Shown here: piece by piece, positions 1-10,248 of the stretch
Layout of the letters: each line of letters begins with the position of its first letter
Position numbering within the stretch: the stretch's first letter is position 1
Assembly: GCA_023375785.1 (NCBI GenBank)
Contig: SZWC01015163.1
Location: 1-36,284, forward strand
Source of the DNA: Penium margaritaceum
Lineage: Eukaryota; Streptophyta; Zygnematophyceae; Desmidiales; Peniaceae
Reading direction: 5' to 3'
DNA length: 36,284 nt
Position numbers and translations under genes: made by a program
The notes under the pieces: model-generated
What the model saw: the letters and a program-made list of their open reading frames with translations, nothing else
Databases searched by the model: none
What the model was told of the DNA's origin: nothing

Positions 1-458
1 GAGGTCTCTAGGCCGATATTGATGATCGCCCGGTCATCAAGAGCCGGAGACCGCGAAGTGGAGGGAGCTCAAACGGACACATCAGCCTGGAGAGGGGTGC
101 TCGCAGGCGCAGACTCCCCCATCCGGCAAGAGACCTCGTAGGAATGTGGGTGACAGACAGCGACGTAATCGATGTCAGATCACGGTAGGTGAGGGACTCA
201 AAGAAGAGCACGTCACAGGACTCAACCATGCGATGACGAGCAGGGTCCCAAAAGCACCAGGCCTTCAACCGTGGGGAGATGCCGACAAAGGCACACAAGC
301 GGCCCCGCGGTGAGACCTTGGACCCCTGGTGGTCCTCGGTGTACCACACAGAAGCCAAGGATCCCCAGACGCAAGCGAGGCGTAGGTCAGCACGGTGACC
401 GAACCAAAAGCTCATACGGTGTAACGTGGTCCGGAAGGGGACCGTGCCGGAAGCGGTT
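1..458 (-). pseudogene. A1 pol: end of integrase core and integrase-RT linker (broken)
   Basis: Translated on the minus strand, this stretch carries the copia integrase C-terminal signature: a DLRLACVWG-like segment, then RGRLCAFVGISPR, KAWCFWDPARHR and VESCDVLFFE. It is followed by the start of the Ser/Pro-rich linker that precedes reverse transcriptase. It is separated from the upstream integrase core by a TAG stop at 459-461 and at least one frameshift near 420-440. The same stretch is recognisable in A2 (20830-21100) and A3 (27778-28010). The reverse transcriptase and RNase H should lie left of the window. Confidence 0.8.
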
Positions 459-2096
459 CTAGACCCAAGACATGTAGGCAAAGCCCTCAAAAGTGAAGGA
501 CTCCGGGAGACCGCACTCAGATCGCATAGCGCGAACCGCATCCTCCATGGTGCGGTTCCAACGCTGAGAAACACCGTTCTGCTGAGGAGTAGCAGGAGTG
601 GAGACCTGGTGAAAAATCCCGTGCTCAGCGAAAAAGCTATCCATCTCGCCTAGAAACTCACCACCACGATCCGAGCGGAATGTGTGCAGAGTGTGGCAGG
701 ACTGATGCTCAGCCATCACTAGCCAGAGGCAAACCGCGAGAGCGACGTCACTCTTCTGGCACAGGCTGTAGACCCACCGCATCCGGGTGAAATCATCAGT
801 CAGGGTCAGGACGTATCGACCCCGATCCGACAAAGACTCGACAGGAAGAGATCCAAGAAGGTCTGAATGGACTAACTTGAGAGGGCGAAGGGCGCGAGAG
901 CGGGAGTCAGGGTGAGTGCAGCGATGCATCTTACCCTCGGCAGAGAAGAGGCAGTCGGTCTTCAACGGCCTCTCGAAAGAAGCCGCAACAAGAAAAAGAG
1001 CAGTCTGTGTCCAAATGAGCTTCGACACAGTGTCGGAGCCCACATGACACACACGGCGATGAAGCAATCGCTGGTGATCAGGAGACAGGACACCAGTGAC
1101 AAAAACACGAGCTGAAGGGGAGGAAGAGCAAGGAGCGGAAGTCCTGGAGACATGATACACATCATCCACAACAGAGGCACGGAGAACAGTGCTTCGAGTG
1201 TCAATAGCAGTCAGAGTCACGTAGTCGACAGTGTGCTCCACAGAGAGTCCCATCAATGTGCAAGCACAGACAGAAATCAAACTGAGCTCAAGGTCAGGCA
1301 CAAACAGCACCTCCGAAAGATACAAGGGGCCAGAAGGACCATCGAAACGTATGACCCAAACACCCTGGACTGGCAAGGACTGACCAGAGCATGTGCGGAC
1401 GGAACGGACAGATGCAACATGGCCAAGAACAACAAAGTCACTACGACGACACGTCATGTGATGAGTGGCACCGGAATCGATGATCCAAGTGCCATCGGAA
1501 TCACGACTGGAGGACGTCACTGTACAACGGGCAATGGAACACTCGGCCTCGGACGGACGCTGGGCAGCAAGTGGGGAGGAACGACGAAGGGCACAACGGT
1601 GAGACTCATGAATCCAATCTGTAAAGTCAGGCCCATCATCATCACATGCCGACTGTGCCCCCCCACACGAGTCATCCCGGGTCACCAGAATAGACGGACC
1701 AACAGCCTGTGAACCACCTGGCTGTGACAACACACTCGCACCTCCCTGAAAGCGGAGCGCCACAAGGTGGCTGAGCTTGACAATGGTGCGGTAACGTGGG
1801 TCGGGGTCGCTGCTGGTCGTTGGTGAAGAAACGGGATCTGTTGCGGTCGTGGTTGCCGCGTGTCCGGAGGATGTGCTGCTCGATGTAGACCGGAGTGCGT
1901 GCGCAGCCTGGAGCCCGCGAGTAATCCGTGCCCGGTTGAGCGGCTGCTGGCACTCGGTGTAGCGATGGGTGCCTCCATAGTTGTAGCAGTGAACGGAACG
2001 TCCACCGCTACTACCCGATGACGGATGCTGCTGCGGCTGCTGCTGGCCCGAGCCCCGCTTTCGTCGCCCCTTCTTCCCCTGTGCTGCTGCCGCCAC
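459..2096 (-). pseudogene. A1 gag C-terminus with zinc knuckle, protease, pre-integrase and integrase core
   Basis: This is a 545-codon open stretch. In order it holds a basic Gln/Ser-rich gag tail (residues 1-35), a degenerate zinc knuckle at 1950-1988 (Cys-x2-Tyr-x3-His-x4-Cys), the aspartic protease motif DSG inside WIIDSGATHHM (codons at 1470-1478), the gag-pre-integrase histidine motif (HRRVCHVGS), and the integrase core. The first two catalytic Asp are present (LVHSD, FRSDRGGEF). The third acid is changed: NGVSQRWNRT has Gln (codon 564-566) where A2 and A3 have Glu. The integrase zinc finger has also lost its second Cys (CLFS instead of CxxC). The ORF ends at a TAG that replaces a Trp codon still present in A2 and A3. 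It is non-functional. Confidence 0.88.
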
Positions 2097-3356
2097 ACCC
2101 TGTGTCTAAGCCGGTGTAACTGGGGTGGAAGGGGAGGAGGATGATGAGGCGGAGGATGGAGAAGAGGTCTATAGGAGGGACGTCGATGGTGATGCAACGA
2201 CTGCTGCAGCAATGGAGGTCTCCTGATGAGCCACGGCTGCCTCACGGGATGAAGTCACCTGGAGGAAAAGCTGGTGCGCCCAGGAAAGACGCTGCAGTGA
2301 GGCCGAAAAGGGCTCAAGCACGGCGTTGCTGTACCGCGTGAAGATGTCGGTGTGCTCAAGACGAACCCCGAGCATGATCGTGTGGAGCGCCCACAGCTTT
2401 ATACCTCCTGAAGTCCCAAGGCGCGTATAGATGGGCATAGCGCGTTGCCAGTAGTCTGATGCGGGCTCGGTAGGCCCCTAGCAAAGGGAATGAAAGGCAC
2501 GGATGTGTGCAGCGCGGGTGGCATGCGTCTCTGCAGTGAGCAGGGAGAGTGCTAGATCCCAGCCCCCGCGTGGATCAGCGCCGGTGCCTGTGCCCGCCTC
2601 ACTAAGGAACGGGCGGAAGTCAACGACGGTCTCGCACAACATGGCGTAGAGGAGCCCGGGCATCGCCCTAGCCGCTGTTAGTACTTGAGCTCGGTCCGTA
2701 ATCTGATACGGACTGTGGTAGTAGGGCCACACGCCCTTTGAAGTGGCCTTGACCTGAAAGAGGATCTCCCAGTAGTCAAAGCCATCCTCGCTGACATACA
2801 GGGGAGGCGACATCTTGAAATCGGTGGGTTGCCGCTCAGTAGGGAGAGCAACCACAGGCTGGGAAGGACGAGAGATGGGAAAGACGCCGGGAGGAGGGAA
2901 GTCGCTGGGGTGGAGGTCAAGGGACGATCGAAGCTCCGGAAAGCGAAATGTGTGTGGGGGCCGAGAGCTCGTCTGAAGCTGATGGATATGCTCATGAAGC
3001 ATACGAATCTCGCGCTCAAGGGAGTCACCCTCCATACCTGGCATGTCTGGATCCTCGTCCCAAGGCTCAGGAGGTGGCTGGTTGGCTCCAACTCATGTCT
3101 CTGGTGCTGGAGCTGACTGCTGTGTACAGGGTACAACCCCGGCCGCGCCCTCAGAAGTCTGACGCGGAGTCGTGGAATGACCTCGAAGGAGCTCGGTGAG
3201 TGTACGGATGGCGTCAGTCTGCTCCTGCTGCAGACGACGCATCTCGTCCTGCTGGCTCCGCAGGTCCTCAATGGCCTGTAAACGTGGGCTCATGACCCCT
3301 GAGGAGGAAGAAGAAGAATCTATCACCCCTTTTCCTTTCTCGTTGGACGGAGCCAT
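2097..3356 (-). pseudogene. A1 gag (frameshifted)
   Basis: The likely gag start is the ATG at 3356-3354 (MAPSNEKGKG), because A3 has a matching start (MALSGEKEKR) at 25841. A further ATG lies upstream at 3386. The first part is a coiled-coil-like helix rich in Glu, Gln and Arg (LRSQQDEMRRLQQEQ). The central part at 3044-2478 carries YVSEDGFDYWE and ends in ETHATRAAHIRAFHSL. A stop follows where A2 reads on (FHSLCQGPAEL), and the frame resumes at 2438-2169 (IKLWALHTIMLGVRLEHTDIF). Gag would assemble the virus-like particle. I assign it by position, by matching A2 and A3, and by the zinc knuckle that follows, not by a strong motif. Confidence 0.75.
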
Positions 3357-4251
3357 GATGCCGCTCATTATGGGCCGGGACGTCAAAGTGATTGAATTGC
3401 AAAACCGTGAGTGTTTCTCGAGGAGTTAAATCGCTGACAACTTTTGACCATCCGACCAAACATTTCAGTGTCTGGTGCTGACGTCAAGAGAAATTTGCTG
3501 ATGTCAGCAAAACCTGATGACGTTAGCAAGTCAAGATGCTGACGTCAGCTCGCCCCCCCCCCTTTTTTTCTTGGTTGTCAACCCTCGCGACTGCTACGCG
3601 AGCTGGCGGCTGCTCCGCAGCACCCGCGCGAGAGTTGCGCGGAAGCTGCGCTCCAGCTTCCGCTCGGCTGCTGTTGTTGCTGCGTCGTCAGCTGCAGCAG
3701 CAACTGCACGCCTGCGTGCAGAGTGGTCGCCTGGCCGCAGCGTGCGCGGCTGTGGCAGTAGCTGCGTGCTGCTGCTGTTGCGCGCTGCGACTACTGCTGT
3801 GCGCTACGGCTGCTACACACTACTGCAGCCGCCGCGCGCTGCTGCCGCTGCTACTGCTGTGCTGCTACTGCTGCTGCTCTGCTATTGCTGCTGCGCTGCT
3901 GTTGATGTTGCTGTCGCTACTGTGCTACTGCCGCCGCTCCTGCTGGTGACGCCGCTGTTGCTGCTACCGCTGCTGTTGTGCTACTACCGCCGCACACAAC
4001 TGCTGTGGTGCTGCTGTCGTGCTTTGCTGCCGCCGCTGCTATTGCCGCTGCTGCTGTGCTGCTACTCTGCTGCACTGCTGCTACTGCTGCTGAATGCTGC
4101 TGGCGACTGCAGTCTCACATGGAGGTGGAAAGCGACGTCGACGGCGGTTTGCTGTCGTCCACGGGTCCTTGTGGATCTGCTGCAGCTGTGGCTCTCACTG
4201 TTGCTGCTCTGCTGCGTCTCTGCTGCGCAGCTTGGTGAGAACTGTCGCACC
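3357..4251 (-). repeat. A1 leader between primer site and gag, CAG/GCA-triplet-rich
   Basis: About 895 bp separate the PBS from the gag ATG, long for a copia element. Bases 3600-4240 are dominated by GCT/TGC triplets on the plus strand (GCA/CAG on the element's own strand). This leaves several frames open by chance, including Leu/Cys/Ala-rich plus-strand ORFs that I do not regard as genes. A3 has the same kind of leader of similar length (24966-25840), and A2 has its first 372 bp. A short C/T run (3550-3568) and repeated GACGTCAGC-like words lie near the gag side. Confidence 0.8.
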
Positions 4252-4263
4252 GCTCTGATACCA
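4252..4263 (-). promoter_or_regulatory. A1 primer-binding site, initiator tRNA-Met
   Basis: On the minus strand this is TGGTATCAGAGC, exactly the plant initiator tRNA-Met 3'-end PBS. It directly follows the LTR, whose last bases are CA at 4265-4264. Confidence 0.93.
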
Positions 4264-4484
4264 TGAGATAATCCATGGAAGCTTCCTAGCGACACAGCCG
4301 CAGACTAAGCGTCAATGCCTGGTCAGACGGTGACGATAGTCACAAGTCGTGCACACAACGGCAAGGGTCTGGCTAGGAGACACAAGGTAAAGTGTTAGAA
4401 TGCTTCAATATTGTTTGCAGAGAGAGATGACAAATGACAGGTCCATGGCATAAGTACCTACTGCGGCGCACGGCGGGTGTCGCA
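4264..4484 (-). repeat. A1 5' LTR, 3' part (left of hAT insertion)
   Basis: Reverse-complemented, this aligns along its length with the LTRs of A2 (11106-11326) and A3 (24730-24953). Shared words include ACTTATGCCATGGACCTG and CCAGACCCTTGCCGTTGTG. Its last eight plus-strand bases (4477-4484) are one copy of the hAT target duplication. Confidence 0.92.
4477..4484. repeat. 8-bp target-site duplication of the hAT element, left copy
   Basis: GTGTCGCA here is repeated exactly at 8057-8064. Eight base pairs is the standard hAT duplication length, and the flanks rejoin into a continuous Copia-A LTR when one copy and the insert are removed. Confidence 0.93.
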
Positions 4485-4600
4485 CCATGTTTGCCAGGCC
4501 AAGTCAAAGTCGATGCTAAGTCGCCAAGTCGAAAGTCGAAAGTCGCCAGTCAATCACCCAAGTCGACTTGGCCATGCCAAGTCGATGCTTAGGATAGTAC
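4485..4600. repeat. hAT left terminal and subterminal repeat region
   Basis: After the CCATGTTTGC end come many copies of AAGTCGA, AAGTCGC and related words, in both orientations (for example 4500-4545 and 4559-4588). Subterminal short repeats of this kind are the usual binding sites for hAT transposases. That these particular ones are bound is inference. Confidence 0.75.
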
Positions 4601-5104
4601 TAAAATGTGTAATTTGGCCTTATCATTGTGAGAATTTGCCTGTCACTGACAACTATGCAGATTGAAAGCTAACATTTTCCCCTGCATTTGTACAAAACAT
4701 GTCCTGGATCCCTTAACACATCAGCTTAACTATAACTTCCATTTTTTCAGTCCATTGTGCTATGCATGCTTGGGGAGCACTGCTCAACCCCTTGGGTGGT
4801 AATTGCTGCCACAGAAGATGCACAAAGCTTAAACGAAAAACCAATCTAGAAAAGGATGCGATGAAGCTGGAAAGGAATTGTCACTGCTTGTCCAAAGTTA
4901 GTAAGAGCAACGTAATGAACGCAAACTAGGGAAAAACATGAGACACAATTAAAGTGAAGGATCAGATACAGGTCACCTAGGGACCTTTACGGCCTCTCTT
5001 TGGGCGTTCCCTGGCCGCAGCAGCAACCCTCCTCCCTAATCCTGTGGATGCTGTCACTCTTGCAGTAGAGCCTTCTTCAGAACCAGCTACTGCCCCTACT
5101 GTAG

Positions 5105-5290
5105 AAGCACCTTCTGGTGAAGCACCTGCTGCTGAAGCACCTGTTGCTGAAGCTCCTACCGCTGAAGCACCTGCTATTGAAGCACCTGAAGCTGAAGCTC
5201 CTGCTGCTGAAGCTCCTGCTGCTGGAGCTCCTGCTGCTGAAGCACCTGCTGCTGTAACACCTGATGCTGAAGTACCCGCAGCCTCAACAT
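5105..5290 (-). repeat. 15-bp minisatellite in the transposase C-terminus (GASAA repeats)
   Basis: Units of about 15 bp (plus strand GCTGAAGCACCTGCT and variants) repeat roughly a dozen times. On the coding strand they give pentapeptides of the type GASAA, GAPAA, GASAS. The length is a multiple of three, so copy-number change keeps the frame. It lies after the acidic tail and before a basic last segment (RERPKRGRK) that could be a nuclear localisation signal. Confidence 0.8.
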
Positions 5291-6391
5291 CTTTGCGTTT
5301 GCGTACTCCTGCCCTCAAGACTCTTGACACCTCTTGCCCCCCATCTTCATCTCCTTGCTGCCCGTCCTCCTCGTTGCTCTCATTCCCACCATCTTCTTCC
5401 ATTCCAGCAATCTCTTCATCCTCTGCCTCATCATCCTCATTGTCGCTGTCCAATCCCTCCTTCTCCCCTTCCACTTCCCTGATCTCCTGAACATCCGGAT
5501 CATCTGGATCTAGGGCATGAGCAATGGTGGGATCCCACACAAAGTCCTCCTCATCCTCGTCCTCCACGTCTCCATCAACCTCGCTGTCGCTGCCCTCAGC
5601 CTCTTTCTCTATGGCCTTCCTGATGTCACTTGTCAGTTTCTTCCCCTTCTTCTTCCCATACATCCTTGTCAACCGGACGTTTGTCCGGACGAGCAGTTCT
5701 AGGGTGGAGACCTTCAGACGGTTGCGCCTGGCTGTTTGGATGAGTTCATGCTTACTGAAGCAGCGCTCAGTGTCGGAGCTGCTGCAAGGCTGTGCCAACA
5801 GCCTCATTGCGAATGCTCTGAGGACGGGAAGGCTCGTCATGTGGCGGGCATACCATCTGAAGGCTGGCATCTCACCCGCTATGACCTGCTGCACTGCTTG
5901 CGTGGCCCGCTGCACATCCTTCATCTTGCTTGGCTCTTCCTCCAGCGTGACCCGGCCGTTTTCAAATGCCTCCAGCTCCTTGTCCATGGTGTCCTGGTCT
6001 CCAGGATCTGGCACCAGCGCCATGACGACGGTGTTCCATGCCTCCACGATCTTCTCGTCGCCATCNACATCCTTCAGCACCAAATCCAAGGAGTGTGCCA
6101 CACAGTGGCTGAAAAACACAGCCGGGTACTTGTTCCTGAGCTCAACGTATGCCTTTTTATTTGTGGACGCGTTATCGGTGATGACCATGATGACCTTTTC
6201 AGCTCCCACCTCAACGATGGCGTGGTCAATCACTGCAGCAACGTGGTTGGCATTTCTGATGACCCCGCTGGCATCCCGTGAGAACAGGTGGGCCACTCCC
6301 TCCGCGTTTGAAGCCATGGCGGAGTAAATGGGCCTGATCTGGATGTCGGACCACTCGTCAACTCCGAGTGTCACACCGAAAATGTCCCAGC

Positions 6392-6940
6392 CAGCGCGAA
6401 GTGGTGCTTCTAGTGCCTCCAGCTCTTTGTCCAGTGTAGGAAGGAGCTCCCTGGTCACCCGGTCCTTGGAAGGAAGCCTGAAGCTGGGGGTGGTATTGCG
6501 TGCATCCTCGACCAGCTCCAGAACCACGTCGTCACGGCAGAAGGAGATGGGCAGCGCGTTTTTTGCCATTATCTTGACAATGGTCTTCTGGCAGGCAGCA
6601 TTGTTGGCGTTTGCGATGTGCTCGGACATGAGGGTTTGGCGCGCTGTGTTGAGGGATGCAGCTTCNCAGCGCGAAGTGGTGCTTCTAGTGCCTCCAGCTC
6701 TTTGTCCAGTGTAGGAAGGAGCTCCCTGGTCACCCGGTCCTTGGAAGGAAGCCTGAAGCTGGGGGTGGTTTTGCGTGCATCCTCGACCAGCTCCAGAACC
6801 ACGTCGTCACGGCAGAAGGAGATGGGCAGCGCGTTTTTTGCCATTAGCTTGACAATGGTCTTCTGGCAGGCAGCATTGTTGGCGTTTGCGATGTGCTCGG
6901 ACATGAGGGTTTGGCGCGCTGTGTTGAGGGATGCAGCTTC
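6392..6940. other. 274-bp near-identical tandem duplication around an isolated N (assembly join)
   Basis: Bases 6392-6665 and 6667-6940 differ at about two positions, with one N at 6666 between them. The duplication shifts the transposase frame. It is best explained as two overlapping contig ends joined without merging. Confidence 0.8.
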
Positions 6941-7477
6941 CTCTGGAGTGATGCTACGGAGGGAGGCTGGGATGGTTGCTGGAGTGGGAACAGCCTCGTG
7001 GACGACAGGAGAGTGGTCGGCTCCATTGGGGGTGCTGCTGGATGCAGCTGCTCCGTGAACTGTGCGAAGCTCCTGACGCTTGCGCTCCGACACGAGCTTC
7101 GCCCAGTCCACTGGGCTGGAAGCTGTGCCCCATGGCTCACCCTGGCCATTGTACAACGTTTCGTCAAAGGGCACCCATCCATCAGGGGGCGGTGGCAAAG
7201 GGGGGAGACCGAGTAGAGCTCGGGCAGCCACAGGAACCACCTTGCACTTAGCGATGTTGGATACGGCTGCCCCAAAGTGACCTCGCATGCGGTCTGAACC
7301 GCCTGAGCCGATTTTTCCGCAAGGCCCACACTGCCATCCGGGGTAGCCTCCAGCGGTAGGGACGGGTCTGAAGAATCTGCTGAGTGCACGGATGAGGAAG
7401 TATCCAGCCAGACACGGCTGTCTGGCGGAGGGAGTGCTAGTGGTGGCCTGCCTGGCCCTGCCGGCCATCTTTGCCAC

Positions 7478-8056
7478 GCTGACTCGGAGTCACACTGCAT
7501 GATCTCGATAACTTCAAGCTCCCCTCCAACTCAAAGGCAGACTGGAACCGCATAAAGTGGCTCCTATCCATCCTCGTCCAGGTTGGCATGACATGTCATG
7601 CAATGCACAGGTGTTTGCTGCATTGTAATTGGTTTAAAAGCGCCGCAAAGTGTCACAAGGGGCTGGCATGTTGCTTCCACACAACCTACACGCATCATGC
7701 ACACAAGAAACGCGCCAAAACCGTATGATGCATGGCTGGGTCCGTCCTAGCCAGCCATCCATCATACGAGGCAGATATCTCACCCTCTTGCGTGGCTGCC
7801 GCATCGGTAAGAACCCCAGCAGAAATGGCCATACGGGTGCTGAAGCACAAATGCACACGCGAGACCTGATCTGAAATGACGGGAAAAAAAAAACCAACGC
7901 CTGGAAGAAAAAAAACCAACGCCAGAACCTAAATGAGGTCATCCCAGTGCCTGGGAAAAAAAATGGGGGTCAAGTCAAATCGACGTCGACGTCGACTTTG
8001 ATCGACTTAGCGACTCTGACTTAACCCCCTAAAGTCGGAAGTCGAAGTAAACATGG
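7478..8056. other. hAT 5' non-coding and right subterminal region
   Basis: No credible gene. It holds two copies of an A-run followed by CCAACGCC (7885-7926). From about 7970 to 8046 it has GTCGA/TCGAC words, including the tandem CGACGTCGACGTCGAC run at 7980-7997, mirroring the left subterminal region. The transposase promoter would be expected here; I see no convincing TATA box. Confidence 0.6.
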
Positions 8057-8064
8057 GTGTCGCA
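8057..8064. repeat. 8-bp target-site duplication of the hAT element, right copy
   Basis: GTGTCGCA, identical to 4477-4484, immediately outside the CCATGTTTAC end. Confidence 0.93.
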
Positions 8065-8487
8065 CGCAGCAGTGCAAGATCTGTCCTTAAACCGGCCCAA
8101 AATCACTGTTTTGGCCGTAACTCTGCGCAGACATGTTAGAATGCTACGCCGTCTGAACCTAGACGTGCAGAATCAAAAGCCAGACGCTACGACTGGTCAC
8201 ATGCATGCATGCGGCATCAAGCGGTGGACACACAATACAAAAACATGCAAATCGGGCCCGCGACCAGTCCACCGATAAACTCCTGTGTACTGCAGAAAAA
8301 CTGTAGGAGGTCTCGGGTAGTGTCCGGAGCTCTGAAACGGTCGTCGGTTAGCTCTTGGATGGTAGTCCGCCACCGGATGACGCACCAGTGCCTCCAGGGT
8401 CCGCATCACGGATCTGCACGAGTATGGACACGACCGAGTGGTCACAGTAAACTGTACAGGTCGACAGAAACATCACAAATCACAACA
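8057..8487 (-). repeat. A1 5' LTR, 5' part (right of hAT insertion)
   Basis: Read on the minus strand this begins TGTTGTGATTTGTGATG at 8487 and aligns with the first 430 bp of the A2 and A3 LTRs, including the GGGCCCGATTTGCATGT-like block and the GTTCAGACGG block. With 4264-4484 it makes a complete LTR starting TG and ending CA. Confidence 0.92.
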
Positions 8488-9814
8488 TAATGAAGGTGAA
8501 GAAGTCAAGAAATCGGACACGATTGATTTCACATATGGTAATTGGATGACATGAAGGAAAACAATTTACAAAAGCATTAAGAGCAATTAAGACCATTATA
8601 CAAGCCACACAAGGCCATCACTTGAGCCAAGCTTATGTTGTGCATGTAATTAACCCATATGGATGCGTGGAAAGATTTCTCTTGTAGTTTCATGCATTCA
8701 CAAGAAGTAATTGAAGGTGATGTCTCGATTTACACATTGAAAAAATGATTAATAATGTTTTTAGATAACCCATTATTCAAGCGCATGGGCTTCCTACCAA
8801 CGACATTACCCAAAATAACCGGCGCTGCAAGACCCCCCTGACCCCCCATGCCTCCTTCTACCTATTTGGTCACAACCCTCAATTGCAAGGGCCTCAATTG
8901 ATGGGTCGTACAATGGTGGGCTGGAAGGGAGGGGGGATTGACGACAATTGACCAAACGAGGACCGGCATTTTCATCTCACAAACATCCCTCCCCCCCGCC
9001 CCCCCATTCCTCAACGTTATTGTGGCCTTCCATCATGCGGACTGAAATGGAGGACCACAATCTAGTACTTTAAGACCAATCTCACCATGCTCAAGTAGCG
9101 ACATGGATCCCTCTTTGAGCATGATGAAAATAGTTCAGTGAATGGGGATTTTGTTCTCAAACAAGGGCGGATGTGAGTTTTTATTCTAACGATGGGCAAA
9201 AGGGATCATTGATCCAACAAAGGGCAAACATGTCTTAATGTTTCAAAAAAGGGGCATATGGGGTTACGGGTGACAAAAAAAGAACTCACGATGTCCAACA
9301 AAGATAAAATACATAAAATATTGAAGCAACAAAACATTCATTTAAGGTAGACGCACAAGTGACATATGAAAATTCTTATGCAGAAAGAGAGAGAGAGGAA
9401 ATGAAACCTCACCTTATGTTGTGGCTTGATTCAACCATTCACACATTGGGAACCAATCAAAGTTTTACCATAAAAATCTGCTCGGCTTCGCTTTCTGGAA
9501 AATTGAAACTCCTAGAGGTTTGACCTAGTCTCTGAGAAGGATGGAAGGGCATGTTATCTCAGGCAAGGGGTTTCTTCTTCAACTATTTCTAGTTTTTTGG
9601 TACGTAATTTGGATTATATCAGAAATGAAGGCCTGAATTATGTATTTATTGGGATTCCAGATGAAATAGAAACTACAATCATGGGTTTTTCTAATGTGAG
9701 GAGATTTGGTGAATGAGCTGGGTTTCATGTCGGGTTTAGGCAATGATCTCAACTCTAGGGTCGCGTTAACACCGTCCCAGCGATGTGCCTGCAATGATGA
9801 CATTGTGATTGTTT
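8488..9814. other. Unassigned AT-richer spacer between A1 and A2
   Basis: No long ORF, RNA gene or transposon signature is recognisable. The composition differs from the GC-rich elements: A/T-rich stretches (8500-8770, 9300-9700) alternate with C and G runs (8834-8852, 8928-8938, 8989-9005). It is the only stretch in the window not clearly inside a mobile element, so it is the best candidate for pre-existing host DNA or a very old repeat. Confidence 0.6.
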
Positions 9815-10248
9815 TGTTCTGATTTGTGATGTTCCTGTTGACTTGTACACTTTACTCTGACCGCTCGGTCGTGTACATGCTCGTGGAGATCCCTGATGCG
9901 GACCCAGGTGGCACCGGGGCGTCGTCTGGTGGTGGACTACCTGCTTGGATTTGATTGACTGTCGCCTCAGAGTCCTGGATGCTCTTTGGTACCTTCTGCA
10001 ATTTCTCTGTAACTTGTTGGATTTTATCGGTGGACTGGCTGTGGGCCCGATTTGCATGTCTATGCATTGTGTGTCCACTGTTTCTTGCCAGATGCATGCA
10101 TGTGACAAGTCATAGCATCCGGCTTGAGATTCTGCACTTGTCGGTTCAGACGGAGTAGCGTTCTAACTTGTCCGCATGGAGTTACGGCCAAAACAATGGT
10201 TTTTGGGCCAGTTTTAGGACAGGCCTTGCACTGCCGCGTGCGACACCC
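9815..10248 (+). repeat. A2 5' LTR, first part
   Basis: It starts TGTTCTGATTTGTGATG, matching the LTR starts at 23448 and 24309, and runs to TGCGACACCC (10239-10248), where the B1 solo LTR interrupts it. TGTTT (9810-9814) would be the target duplication; its partner would lie beyond the right edge. Confidence 0.88.

Larger units (their letters stand above)
4977..7477 (-). pseudogene. hAT transposase with BED finger, DUF659 and C-terminal dimerisation domain
   Basis: The frame opens at 7477 (MAKMAGRARQ) and ends at the TAG at 4979-4977. Near residues 50-78 is a BED-type finger (C50-x2-C53, H67, C78). From about 6900 comes DUF659, including GVTLGVDEWSD (first catalytic Asp), VITDNASTNKKA (second Asp) and HCVAHSLDL. 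The hAT dimerisation region lies around 5690-5850 (LLAQPCSSSDTERCFS and ELLVRTNVRLTRM). After it come an acidic tail and an Ala/Gly repeat. Bases 6392-6665 and 6667-6940 are the same 274 bp twice, and dropping one copy plus the N restores one frame of roughly 740 codons. Between HSLDLVLKD and the dimerisation region the protein is shorter than I expect for this family, exactly at the N at 6066. I call it pseudogene as assembled; the genomic copy might be intact. Confidence 0.85.
4485..8056 (-). mobile_element. hAT DNA transposon (DUF659/BED class), 3572 bp
   Basis: The element starts CCATGTTTGC and, read from the other end, CCATGTTTAC, so the terminal inverted repeats are short (9 of 10 match). 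It is bounded by an exact 8-bp duplication and encodes a transposase on the minus strand. Both ends are loaded with GTCGA-type subterminal words. It sits inside the 5' LTR of A1. Two isolated Ns (6066 and 6666) and one duplicated segment show that the assembly inside it is not reliable. The transposase frame is otherwise fairly clean, so the copy may be young. Confidence 0.93.
1..8487 (-). mobile_element. Copia-A copy A1 (Ty1/copia LTR retrotransposon), left end outside window
   Basis: Read on the minus strand the order is 5' LTR (8487 to 4264, split by a hAT insertion), primer-binding site, triplet-rich leader, gag, zinc knuckle, protease, integrase core and the integrase C-terminal region, which continues past base 1. 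This protease-integrase order before the (unseen) reverse transcriptase is that of Ty1/copia. The LTR without the insertion is about 644 bp, the same as in copies A2 and A3. The five bases right of the LTR (TAATG, 8488-8492) would be the target duplication; the partner lies outside the window. The coding part is broken by stops and frameshifts, so the copy is dead. Confidence 0.9.

Noticed and set aside
3517..4266. 249-codon plus-strand ORF rich in Leu, Cys and Ala
   Set aside because: It is antisense to the triplet-rich A1 leader; the composition follows from GCT/TGC repeats and several frames are open at once.
5044..5490. Plus-strand ORF with EAPAA repeats
   Set aside because: It is the antisense shadow of the Ala/Gly minisatellite and acidic tail of the hAT transposase.
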